Shown here: piece after piece, positions 1 to 12,900 of the stretch
Numbering within the stretch: the stretch's first letter is position 1
Layout of the letters: every line of letters starts with the position of its first letter
Assembly: GCA_008360955.1 (NCBI GenBank)
Contig: LUCM01005092.1
Span: forward strand, 560,111 to 624,110
Direction of reading: 5' to 3'
DNA length: 64,000 nucleotides
Origin: Fasciolopsis buskii
Lineage: Eukaryota; Platyhelminthes; Trematoda; Plagiorchiida; Fasciolidae
Made by a program: the position numbers and the translations under genes
Notes under the pieces: model-generated
Seen by the model: the letters and a program-made list of their open reading frames with translations, nothing else
What the model was told of the DNA's origin: nothing
Database searches by the model: none

Positions 1-2400
1 ACCCTGAATAGCTCCGGTACTAGTTTTCATAGGGCATCCATTGTATGTTGGACTATAGCTGGGTGGATGCTGTCTGGATGTGCCGATTTGTGCTTGTTTA
101 GTGTTTTTAATTGCTGCTGCACTTCATCATTTGCACTCAACAGATCTAGTTGAGGAACCCTCCCGGCCTATTGGGAGATCTCGAGAAAGTCGGTATTCGC
201 GTGCAGGTACTCGCTGTTAAGAAATGAAAGAAGAATTTCAGCTCTATCTTAATCCGTACCAGTTAACTTGCTATCACCCTTTCCCAAGGCCATTGGGCAT
301 TCAGGTTTGGCTTTCCTAGAGTGCATATGTGCATAGAACCGCTCGGATTTGTTTAAACATCCGGGGTTGATTTCTTTTCATACTCAAACTTAACGTTCGT
401 TGCATCTCCTGGACCCTGTTCTTACCTTTGGTATATGTAGCCAAGGCGCATTTGGCCTTGTGACCATTGTACCATACCTATAACCGTCTTTGGGATTTTG
501 TTGATCTTTCTATTTCACAATTCCACCATAGCAAACAGAGCTGATTCCTCCCTGACGAGCAAAATCCCCCGTTAGCAGTTTATCTGTCCTCGACTGATGG
601 AGTTGGACTCTCTGAGAGCAAGCACATGCTTTCTACTGCAGTTTTCAGACGTTCCTCTTTGATTCAGGTGAAATTTTTAACAGGTTTGACTTCTGGTATA
701 CCATGCCATGGAACCAGTGTCATTTGCAATACATTGTCATCACTTTTGAACAGTGATTATCTCATTATTACAAAGCAGATATCATTCTGGCTTCTAGTTA
801 TCATCAGATCTAGCGCCGATGGTTGCAGTCTACCTCTAAACTTTGTTAGCTTTTTAAAATGCTACGTCAGACCATGGATAGGGAGCCATATCAAGACGAC
901 CCTACTGGTGGTAATCCCAGGAGCGCTTTCGTTGGCCCAGCTGATCTCAGGGAGATTAAACTCTCCCAATAGAGCGAAACGTGATGACCTACTCGTCAGG
1001 TTTTGTAGCAGCACTATCAACGCAGAATCCTACATCCTATTCATCTGGGTACCCTGTTAATGCAATCAGTTTTCACGGGCCTCCTACTTAGACGGACGTA
1101 GCACGAGAGGACTTGCATATTCGGGCATACTCAGAGCGCACGAGTGCCAAAACTCCTTCCACTTGTTGGCCGTAAACTCTGTCTTGTCTATAAAGAGCAA
1201 AACACCCCGTAATCATGGCAGCTTGATCCTTTTTCAATCGCGTCTCTATGACGGGTACAACCCCCGTACCGTGGACTCTTGCCATTAATTCATCCCAACT
1301 CCATCCCGGACAGCACGTGGTAGTATACTATAAACTGGTAGATTCTGCCCGTAGCCTAAGGACTTTTAGGCTTTCATCGCTCGTTGTGCCCTCGAGTGCG
1401 AGTCCCGAGGGACGCTTCTGTTCTTTTTTCCCCCAGATACCTCAGCTATGGTTTCTTGGACCGACAGGTCACGGTACTTTAGTGACTAAATGTCGGCGAG
1501 CGATCCAAGGCCTTCGCTTGTTTCCTTGCTCAGGTCCTGGTGCTCGGAAGAAGACACTAGCTTTCTAGTTCTGGTAGCTGGACTCGGTGGTGTCGACGCC
1601 ACCACTTTTGCCTGATTACCGTCCTGTTGGCGGGACCGAGTGATGCCGTTTAGGCATCTTGGAATGGATGCATCGGCTTTTTCTTTAGAGTCCGTTGCCG
1701 CTTTACTTCTTTGCCCACACTCTGAACATCGCTCACATCTGTCTTCGGTTAAGCAACTGGAGTCTTTATGAGTCGGTGCAGCTTCATAGTCGACCTTTGG
1801 GCCCGTTTGAGTAAAGCCGTTTCGTTTACCTCCAACCACTGTTCCCTTTGGCCTGTCTGGGTAAGCACACCACCGGGTTTTCGACATCCCACCCCAATGA
1901 TACAGGTCATGCTTTGTACGTTGACCTGAACGTCTCGTCCCGAGTGACTAGTATGAGGCCTCCGTTGTTGTGCCTAACGCGTACCGCTCGTCCTAACAAT
2001 AAACCGCTGATGCACACCACCAGATGTAAGTTCTATTAAAGTTTGCATACCTAAGGTTGGTGAGGAGCCTTTTTAGCCTAACAATATTGGTGCCTTCACC
2101 GTAAACAGACTCTCTGCTACCTTTCAGCGGAATGATCACCGGCTCTGCTTAGTTGTATGGCAGCAGCCTATTCTTCTTCGTTACTACTATGCTATTCATT
2201 TGTTTCAGCTCGTTTTCTAGCTCTTCAACCCTCAGGTTGGGAGCATTCCATCTGGATGCTCAGGTGTTCTGTTTCCCGGTTGCCTTTTTGTTTATCGAAG
2301 CCCTATTTTTACTGATCTTCCTGTTCCGTGACCTTCCCTCAGCGAGTTATGCCTGCGTATTCCGCGATGACTCCTTAACCTAGATACATCCTAGTAGCCT
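1..2400 (-). mobile_element. Decayed LINE (CR1/Jockey-like), cut by the left window edge
   Basis: Minus-strand reading shows, at about 1285-1088, an apurinic endonuclease N-terminal part with VPVIETRLKKDQ and FALYRQDRVYGQQVEGVLAL, typical of the xxTETWL...YRxDRxxxxGGGV pattern. At about 140-30 it shows the start of a reverse transcriptase (QQLKTLNKHKSAHPDSIHPA, family pattern L..L...KS.GPDGIHP). Stops and shifts interrupt it. The sequence at 1887-1486 (with CERCSECG) may be ORF1, but that is uncertain, as is the outer limit near 2400. The copy is dead. Confidence 0.7.
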
Positions 2401-5400
2401 CATAGTGTCTAGCGACCCACGAAGAATTCGAGCGCACTCTGCAAAAAAGCAGCACACCGAGCACACACTCATTTCAGGGACCCGTACCCTATACGAGGCT
2501 CATAATCATTCTCCGACAAGACAGAGCACTTTCGGTGACAGTGTTGTCTGCATCCTTAGCACTGGATGCCAAATCCCACTTTTGTGGAACTACTCACCTC
2601 ATAGGTGCTCGTATCCGAATGGTTGTGCATTTCGTCATGAAAAAAATACGTACACCGTAAAACGTAAAACACGAGTGTGATAACTGAACTTGGTGGGAAA
2701 ACGAACACTGATACGACTATACGTAGTGGAAAACGACACCAAAAAAGGATCATGATATTGATCCAGAAAATGAAGAAGTCGGAAAAGAACAGAATGTTCT
2801 CCGATTAATAGGTGTACCGAATTAGATAATAGGGTACGTCGAAAACGTGAAATTGCTGCGGCTATTTCACTATCGGGGCGAATAACTGAATTATGAACAG
2901 TACTTCAAAAAGATAAATCGCGTGGTAATTCATGAGCTTACCAACTGTACGCATACACTGATGGTATCACTTCTGCTGATGATGAGAAATTTATGATCTG
3001 AACAACATCCCTAAGGATCAGAAACTCACAAATCCTAACAACCTGAGCTAAGACCAACAAAAAATTGAATCCCAACCGTGCAGTAAATAATCAAGGCAGG
3101 ATTTAGAAGAATGGAATCTATGGGATGGGTACAAAATATGGCAAAATTGTGTAATTTGTTATTTGTCTGCTTCTGACTTTTTAATTGGAGAAAATGTGAA
3201 CGCGTTCCTAACACTAATTTTTATTTTAAACTATATTCCTCTAGTTTTCATGAAAGCGTTTGCATAAAAATTCGGTTCACAATATTGTCCACCCGCCTTT
3301 ACGTTAATAACCATCCTCGAAAGCCTGTAGAAGTTAAACCTTCTTGGTAGTCAATAATCTATATGACTATCGGGACTGAAAATGGCCATATTTCATGGAC
3401 TTCAGATCTCATTCATTACTTCTTCCAATGTATCATATCTCAAACGGTTTTCAAGTGTCCCCAACAGATTATTGTCCATTTCGGTAAAAAATAGTTGACA
3501 CATCAAACTCAGACTGAGAAATGATTTGTAGTCGAATGGAATCCACCTTTCTGGACAGAAGGTGTCGTACAATGTGATGCTAAGTGTATTTCGGCTCACT
3601 GCTTCGGTATGATTAAAAGGCCCAAATTTTCCTGTGGTCGCTTCCTCCTCCTCTTACATTATTTCTCAGCAATCGCCGTAAGAGCTATGATCTACAATAA
3701 ATTGTCTCACGAGTAAATTACCTATACTTCTCGTCGCTTTGATTCAAACCTCTAGATTAGGATAGAAAAACTGAGGCTAGTGATAACTTTCACTCATTCA
3801 TGCCTCCTATCTTATGGTGAACAGGGGTACTAACACGGTGGAAAATGCATTTGATAGCAAAGTTAGAAGGTCACCGCCTGGATCAGGCCGAAGTAAGATA
3901 AGTGATCCAAGCCAAAACGAAATACCAATCTTGAGCGAAATATATTGGGCTATCAATGAATGTAACAAGGATATTGAATGAAACCAGACACTTCAAAATG
4001 AATGACCAAGAGGCCAAAAAAGGGATCTGGTCAACGTCAGGACAAATGTTCACGTTCACAACACACGGAACAAAGCGTAATCTGAGGAATGAAGATGAGT
4101 TCTGTGGTCGAATAAACTGATTTAACAATTTCACTGCCACTAGAAGTAAGTCAGAAGGGCAATTTGTGGAAAAAATAATAATAACAACGGAAAAATTTTC
4201 ACCGAGCAAGAAATCGAATAATTTTATCAATTTCGTGAGAGAAGCAGACTCTAGGGTCAACGAGATGTAAGAAGACGGACGGCTGATCCAAACAAATTCA
4301 TCAGATATTTCTAAGAATGCAGAACATGATAGTAGCAAATCAGGAAAAACATACTGTTGGACTCTAAACTTTGTTTTATTCATACACATTTAACAGCCAG
4401 CGGCTGTCAGTTGGTCACATTTGTAGGGCTCCGAAGAGAATGTTCCGGGCTCGAACCTCCATGCGGATGATTGATCTGCTTTTCTGTTGTAATTCCTTTC
4501 TAGTCACAATACTTAAGCAAGATGCAACATACTGAACAAAGTGAGAAAACGAAGTTAGATTCTTCAAAATCTAAGTATAAGAACGCAGATTGTTCGTGAA
4601 TTGCTTTCCCTCCAGATTATCAGTTTCAGGTACTGTAATCACGAGGAAATGAAATTGAAGGTCGGTGATGGACACAAAGATAGGTCTCTGTAAAATCAGA
4701 CCTCATTTTTGAAACAGCGTTGGTGAATTCAATATATGTTGAAGTTAAACACGACTCTTTGTTGTGACAGTGTTCCGGAAATATTCATTCGATTTTCCAA
4801 CGAGATGACCACTGAAGTCCCAAAAGCCATATCTGCAGTTGTTTTGTATAATCGTCGTTTATGAAACTGGAAGAACACTTGTTAATCCGTAGTAGTGATT
4901 AGATGGGAGAAGAGAACACTATCACTTGGTTTATTTCGAATTCTGGTAAACATTGGAATACCTTTTGGCTGGACGCCTCATAATGAGAGGAATTCCATTG
5001 GACCGCTACGAATAAATTAGCATGGTGCGTGTCTTCCCAAAATACTCTTATTTAAACCACTAAACGTGCGCACTGCGTTGAGGATGTTTATGACTCTGAA
5101 TACAAGTTTGCACTAGCATTCTCTGTCTGAAATCTGTTCAAGTAATCTCTACTGACTCATGTCTGTTCGGTTTTGAAAAGAAACAGTGGTCTCGCGGTTA
5201 TTATGCTACAGTTAACCGATAACGAGATATATGTCAGATCGGTTGATTTGTACCAGCTCTCTGATGATTGCCAAATAATATGTTTAAAGCTTAACAGCTG
5301 AGAAACAAAATGCAACACTTCACCTGAATTCTTTTTAATTAAGCTAAGGGTGGCATGCAACGAGATCTGATTCCACATTTTCTATTGGCCCATCAGACTT

Positions 5401-6790
5401 TTGTGCAAATGTTTCCCGGATGAGAATTTGGAACTTGAATTCCGAGAAGATGTGAACCAAGATTCATTACTTGTCTATTCATTATGCAAAAAAGGGCTCC
5501 AGAATTAAGATTTTTAGTAAAGTGCTTACGGTAATTTAGGTGAACCCCTCTTTCTTACAATCGTCGGTGAGCATAAAGCACCTGAGAAATGGTCAGTAAA
5601 TAAGCTTATTATAATTAGGCTGGTTACTGCTGCGAATTAAACTCAACAACACTGAAAAGAATTCAGGTGAGAACCAGTGAGACAAGTAAAATCACCTCTC
5701 CAATCCACTCAGTAAAACAATGCTCGTTAGTTATGTCAAGCAGTTTTAATGGAAGTAATCAGTTGGCTCAATTCTAATAAAGATATGGTGAACAGTTCAG
5801 TCCGTTTTTAGCTGCAAAGCCTCCATGAGCAGAAAACATGCTTAGTCAAATAGGAAGAACATGTTACTGGAACCGTTAACCTTTTCGCAGACATGTGGTC
5901 GTGGAAGCTCGGCTATTTAGTACATGGACGAAGAAAAACAAGATCACCGATGAATATGCGCACAGAGCCTTGAAAATCGAGTACAAAAGTGTAGTTCCTT
6001 CAACCTGTCGACTGCATCGATTCGAATTCATTCTACTGACCCCCGATAGGGAAGTTCCTGCCCTTTTGCGGGTGGTGCAGCCACTGTGGCATCCACCTGA
6101 TAGTATGGATCAGTGCTGTTGAAAAACTCTGGCAGCGTCACTTTCCATTGCCGACTGAGAGGCACCACCAGTGGAAGCAAAATTCTCGGAGTTCCCTTAC
6201 ATTGGCTCTAGGACGAAGATACTGGCAAGCTACACGGATTCGAAATACGCAGAACCCATTAGAATAGTTGGGCTAAATTTCTCTGGTTGTAAAGTTGCTC
6301 CTCTTTGCCAACTATGCTTGCAAGAAGTTTTCTATTCCTTACGAATGTGCACATTAGATGAATCCCAAAGTGGTTCCCGATCGAACTGATCAATCATGCA
6401 CGCTTACCATAAATTATAATGGACTTGACATTCTTTATAATTGTATCGGTCCCTCATCAATTCACCAGATTCAATATTCGCGCAAATAAATCTTTACCCA
6501 AACCCATTATCTACAATCTTCGTTCTGCTGCGTTTGTAGGGCTCTCGTAAACTAATTAACATAATGAATGGTCCAAAATCTGCTGTCATTTTGTTTGTCA
6601 TGTTAAAAACTGTTTACGTAGTTGGATAATTGAGACTTTCCTGACTACTAAACACGCAAAACTACTTTGATCATAAATGCAGAAAACAACGGTAGTACCT
6701 AGTTAAATTAAGCTGTTTCGACCAAATGTCACGTTCACTGGATCAATACAGAATGGAATTGAACCGATCGACTCCACACTTGGCCTAGCC
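2401..6790. other. No gene recognised (upstream of CFAP161)
   Basis: AT-rich sequence with only short frames. The longest open frame (168 codons, minus strand, 4389-3883) has a composition-driven look and no recognised motif. No RNA gene or repeat could be supported here. Confidence 0.5.
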
Positions 6791-6793
6791 CCA

Positions 6794-6964
6794 ATGGACC
6801 GATGCTCATGGGCGCAGCACTATTCATCGAAGACTCTCATTGGGCCATGGCTTCAACAAAGACAGCTAGAACAAGATCGTTTGGACGACTTCATCGAACG
6901 ATGCCGTACGGGAAACTTAGCTATTCAGAAAATTACACGTTTATATCACACATTTATGGAAGAA
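6794..6964 (+). CDS. CFAP161: CFAP161 exon 1 (residues 1-57)
   Basis: Starts at ATG 6794 and ends in phase 0 before donor GTAAGT at 6965. It encodes the family's IGxW motif (LIGPW, residues 15-19) and a charged helix ending in AIQKITRLYHTFMEE. No promoter element or leader splice site could be supported upstream. Confidence 0.8.
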
Positions 6965-9900
6965 GTAAGTGAGAGGAGCGATATTTCCTTGTGCGTGAAA
7001 TTATACAAACTTACCAAGAGGGTGATATCGGATGAGCTTCGTTTTAGAAATGAACCTATTGCTAGAACTGCTGTGGCATTGTGTGTTGATGTCTACAAAC
7101 CGATATTTTTGACACCCTCACGTTTGACTTGACTAGACAACCGAAACATTTTGTATTAGATTGGCTACTTCTCTTACATGTGTTTATAAAGTGAAATGCG
7201 AATGAATCTGCTGGAATTCTAGTTATCATGAGGAACTGGGAGTTAGTGTAGTATACCGTGACAGTAGTACGCTAGGGATTTCCGAGTGTTTGAATCTGCA
7301 AGGTAAGAGCTCCTGAACCGGGGCTCAGTAAATGGGAAGGGCTACATGGGATACTTGCTATATGGCAGCATAAGATCGTGCGTTGCAACAGGTAACATTA
7401 CATTCGGCAGCGTGTGACAGGATCAAACTGTCAACCTGATTCCTGCCGGCCAGACACTGTGACCACTGAATTATTATGTGACCTTGAAAAACGAATGGGA
7501 CTGATAAACATGTAGTATTGCACAATTGTTATCCCAGTGAAGGGCAGCCACTAATCTTAACCACTTTACGATTTCCACTGTAGAGTTTCCAGTGAGAAGT
7601 ACTATGTAGGTCAGAGAGCCATTGAGATTTAAACAGCTAGTTCTGGCTCGCAACGACGAATTTTGCATCCTTAACTTGTGACCGTCGGAGAACTTAATTC
7701 CCTTGTATTAAGTAAAAATTAGAAATTATTTATTTACTCCACTCTGATATGATTCGGCTGGCTGCCTGAACAACAATGTAGCTGCTCGTGCCCGGAAGTT
7801 GGAGGTCAGGTAGTCGCACTTGTGTGTGCGTTCAGTTCAGTACGGTTTGCAAAATTATCACTGTCACACTAACATATTTATTTGTGCTTCTACCTCCTAT
7901 TGCGGAATAACAGTGATACAGAAGAACGTGAGATCATAAGACAGCAGGACTATAAAAAATCGGAAATATCGTGAATAAAGAAACGTCTCTGATTGGTGCA
8001 TTAAGCTGCATCACCCAAAGTCTGCCCCACGGTGGGGTATTTCTTTGACCCCAACCAGGGAAACAAACTCGATTTACTGGAAGAAATCCACTGGTTAAGC
8101 CTTTTATATCTTTTTGCCACGCCGCTGACTGACCAGCATGGCCCATCTTCCAAGTGTGACCTGTCTCGTAAAACACCGTACAGTTGGACAGTCAACCAAT
8201 GGGCCAATATTGTGAGCTAACCCCATTGTATATAAAGGTCTTGCCGAAATCTATATAGCGAGCATTATTTGCGCATTTTCTGCTCCAGTAAATAGCACCA
8301 TAGAGAAGCAAACACTTGAGTTTTTTTGAGAACTAGGAAATCTTCCTGATAATTCATCGCATGTTTTAGAGTTCTCCAGTTACTCAATGGTTCAGGAATT
8401 CCATCGATGTCTCATTTTAGCTACCATATGTAAATCTTTACTAGGACGTATCACGAACTCTCAAGGAAAAAGGGAAGAGAGTTCAGTGGACAACGCTTTA
8501 GCGGTTGTAGTGCTAGGAATCCAGCATCAATAAACATTGGCAATTGATGGGGCTGACACTGTCGTTCAATAATATTTTGGTCATTGCTATGTGGCATCCA
8601 GTACCTCCAAGGTAAGATTGCTTACAATTCCTACTTCAAGAAGCCCTAGAATTTTGGAGTCAGTATTCACTGACCAGGTACCTCCTCCAACCAACGATAC
8701 TTTTTCCGAGAAACTTCACTCTGAACAGAGATCAGAAAAATATGTTGGGTAAATTCTGATAAAATGAAATACGGAAATTATTTCCGAGAAACTGAAAATT
8801 TTAAAATTAGCTACTTTATTAGAATGAACTTAACATCTCCGTTATTACAATGATAAAATTTCCTTATCCGGAATGCATTCGATCTTGATCCGTTGGTAAG
8901 GAATTTCTAGTTTCGTCCGTGTAGAAGTGAACAACTTGAACATGAATAAGAGCGGGACAACTTTATCGGAAAATTTTCTTCTAGAAATGTCGATTTTGTA
9001 AGTGATTTTCACATTACCTTATGCCATTTATTCATCGACAATATCAATGAGTCCGTAGACTGGAGCGCTCGGCATCTCCGACTATTGCGCAGGACAATTA
9101 TATTCCCCGGTTTTTGGTGCGATTAATGCATGCCACATATTTGATGGAACTTAAAGCGTTTGAATATGACTCAAGCCTATCTGGACGATAATGCATGAAG
9201 CGACGGTAATAATCCGCGAAAGGATGAGAGAAGGAAAATTCTGTCGTAAAATGCTTATATGAACATGAGTAATTTTATGGTCACATTTATATACGATTAA
9301 CTTCTTCGGCTGGCATAGTTTATTCATTTAATATGATGCAAATGGTGGCCTTGTTTAGCTGAGAAAGCTTGGACGGTTTGGACACAATTTTAGGTCAACC
9401 AATGTTTTAAAATTAGTTTCTTGTCCTCCATATTGTGGTGCCAAAATTTTTCCTGTTTCTTGCTCACGAGGACAAGGTAAGCGACTAACGCGGCGCGCTT
9501 AAATGATCTGCACACAAGGTTCGCTTTGATGTAATTCAAGATCCTTCCTAAACGGGAATTTTTTGCTTGTGATTGAACATGAGTGTCAGACCTCAATTAA
9601 CGCAAAATGCATCCATTGACAAATAATTATCTTTAGCCTACAAATTCTTGTGCAATCGCGAGAAGAATACTCGATGAAACAAGTGTTCGTGCTGGTCAAG
9701 CGAATTGGATACCATTTATGAATTTACACTAGGGTAAATTCTAAGACCCTTCCAGAAACGTTTACGAAATTTTCAGTCTTCAGTAAGGTTTCATATTTTC
9801 TATCCTAGACAACCAAGGTGGCCCACATCTAACTGAGCTTATTAAAGTCCACAAACAAATATGTTAACGGAGACCTGTGAATAAATTAATGGTAGTTGAT

Positions 9901-12900
9901 GACGCTTCTTTACACCCAGAAAGTACTAGAGCCATAAGGATGGCAATAGTGGACATTCCTGAATGCATCACAGCATATATACATAAATACATATCACTCA
10001 CCGGCTTGAATACAAGATGTATGTACCAGGAATCACATGTAGATTGTTAGTATGACGTTGACGGTTGTAAAACAACAGAACCAATATACATCAGCAACAA
10101 ACTGAATGCGTATCACGACGGTCCAACTCGCGTTTGATGAGGCAAGACACGCTTGTCAGCCAACGACGTTTCACCGTGATCTGAGACGACTATGCTTGTG
10201 AACGAGAGGTTTACAAACGTCATCGCTCTCCATGGATCTTCTCAGCGAAACTGTTTAACAGATCCAGCTAGTCTGTTCACCAATAGTCAACATATTCAAC
10301 GATTTCTAGATTCATTTTGAACATTTCCCAAAGGCACCCACCAGAGGTAGCCCGAAGGATTTGGAACTCCGTGTCATACTGAGTGCCGAGGCGCAACACG
10401 CCCTTCGAGGCTGAGAGCTAAAACCGCAGCTTTCAAGGGTCAGCGCCAAATCATAGGCGAATCATTTTTACAGGCTTTTCTAACAGTTTGATCCGAGAGA
10501 CGATTAGGCGATGAGATTCACCCAGCAGATTGCATAAAGCTTGATTTAAGCATGCGTTTGTAAAGAACCTATCGCCCTATTTAAGTATCCATTCTGAATG
10601 ACTTTGTCTAAATCACATTTCAATGATATTAATTCAAGCGGCTACTTTTCTTTTCCGTCGTCCAGTTCTAGTAGGGTCAAGACTCTGAACTACGTATTCA
10701 CTCCAATCGTCTAGAACTGGAAAAATAATCTGAAACATGATATCGTTGGTAGAGAGGACCGAACTCGTCAGTCCGCGCACCCCCAGTCTAGATATTTGTA
10801 TTCAAGTTTGTTTTTCAATTTTCAGAGAATGAAACCACATTTCATCCACAATGCTTACAACCACCGCATTTATTCAGACTCCGGTCAAAATGTCTACCGA
10901 TGGTTGCGTCCGATTCTGCGAGTCATACGGTATAATCTGCCCGCCATCCAGACCGGAGTACGTAGCTTTAGGCTGGTGCAATGAGAGACCACAAACTATG
11001 CTTTCAGCTGACTGCGAGTCAAGCATGCAAGCCAATGAAGTGGCGGTGACCGATGGTAACAGCGTCACTGCTACGACTTGTATTAATGCGGTGGCCAGGA
11101 CGGTATTCCAGATCTACAGGTCAGTTTTTTCACGATTAAATCTATAGTATAAGGATGTTTGGTTCTGGTATTATCTCCATACTCTTTGAATGATACAGTG
11201 CGTCCACATGATCTTATACGGTGTATCACCAAGTGCCTATTATAAGCAATGGAGTGAAAGGACTGTTTCACTGGAACTCTACCTTAATTTTAATTCCAAT
11301 CATTAGACCGCAGAGAAGATGCATTTTTATTCCACCTGTAATTAAGTGATGAGCAGTGAAATAATTGGTAACATTATTAGCCAGTTTCTCTATTTAACAA
11401 AAGAAAGATCACTCATGTATAGGAATCCCATGAAATACCCCCTAAACTAAGACATCTTTATTTTTTGCCATCCCGAACGATGTCAACAGCATATTCACAT
11501 TTGCGCTAAAGATGCCAGTCTTGATAAGCTGACCACTTTAAACATATATCCGAGAACGAAGAGTGAGAGATAGATCCGGCAATTTTGTGAACCGAGAGGG
11601 TATGTCGGTGCTTATTAGAGATGGAACAGGCATTTAAGAGCAGCTTGCTAACCGGCACGAGTGCATATTTAGGGATTAGTGGAAAGTCCGTGATGTACAT
11701 GCGCGGTTGTGTCCAAGCGACGGTGAACTTCGAGAGTGTTTGATGAGGAATAAATCCGACCGGGAAGAGACGAACAAGGCTCAGAACGAAAAACCAATCT
11801 TTTAAACTGATGAGGCAGTTGTAGTCCCAGTAAAAATATAGTTCAGCCTGTCAAGGAGCATATCATTTTATATTACTTTGATCAAATAATCGCCTTATTT
11901 TGTGTGCAGCGGCGTTGCCTGTCGACTCTCAACACAAAACTCTAACTTAGAAATGTAGACATTCCTTAGCATGAAATAATATGCACCCGAGCACAATCTT
12001 CAATATTGGAATAATAGAGTGCGTGGACTAAATAGCCTGGTCTAAGTAACAAATCGTAAGTGCATGTTGTGACTATGAACCCGGAAACCACTGGTCCCGG
12101 ATTCTCATATCTCTCTTTTGCATCCGAGAACACCTATCACGGTTCCTAATTGTCCCCACGAATGAAACAACAATTCATCCTAGCCAACAATTTGAACTAC
12201 ACTCACTGGGAGCAACTTAGCTTGGGATACCCGTACAACTAGTGTGTGTATGTGGATAGGATGATTCAAGAAGAAAATAGAGGGTGTACTTAAAAATGCA
12301 ATATCACCGAATTCTTTGTAAACTAATATAATATGAACGATTTTGATATTTCTTGAATGGAGTGAATGGGTTCTCCCTAGACAAGCAGTATATTTTCGTC
12401 GTCACTCAAATTGATTCCAATGTTTTAGTTTCTAAAACCCGCAATCACTGTTCTCTGGACCCTAAGAGGCCAATTTGTAACAAATAAAAACTTCAAAGTC
12501 ACACATACCAAGGTAGATAGATCGTTTGTTCCCCTTTTTCACCTGAAACTCTACATTCGAACAAATGATCTCCATGCTCGAACTACCCAGACCCAGTTCG
12601 AAGTTAATTTTTGAAAGGAAACGGCCATCATGAATCGAACAATAAACGCTAAACCCATAATTAGTTTGCAAGATAATCTCATCAGACATGGGCAGTGATT
12701 TCGAGACGCCAATGATAAAATTTGGATTTGACCGATGTCCTCAGATAACAGTAGACGGACTGTGTGTACTTGTGACCTATGCCGGATCATAATTGGGATG
12801 ACCATGACGATAGCCATAATCAGCGAATGTCCGGGTAAAAACATCATAAACCGAGCAATATCAAAAACGTTGACAGCAAACCTCAATTTCCTATACTTTT

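Noticed and set aside
3883..4389. 168-codon minus-strand frame
   Set aside because: AT-rich sequence; hydrophobic, no domain, no exon context; the opposite strand is also nearly open in one frame.
10755..10785. CTGACGAG on the minus strand, hammerhead-like
   Set aside because: No GAAA box at a suitable distance.
10826..10877. Alternative acceptor at 10825 for CFAP161 exon 2
   Set aside because: Gives an in-frame TGA at 10830 in the frame of the conserved block; the acceptor ending at 10877 fits phase 0.
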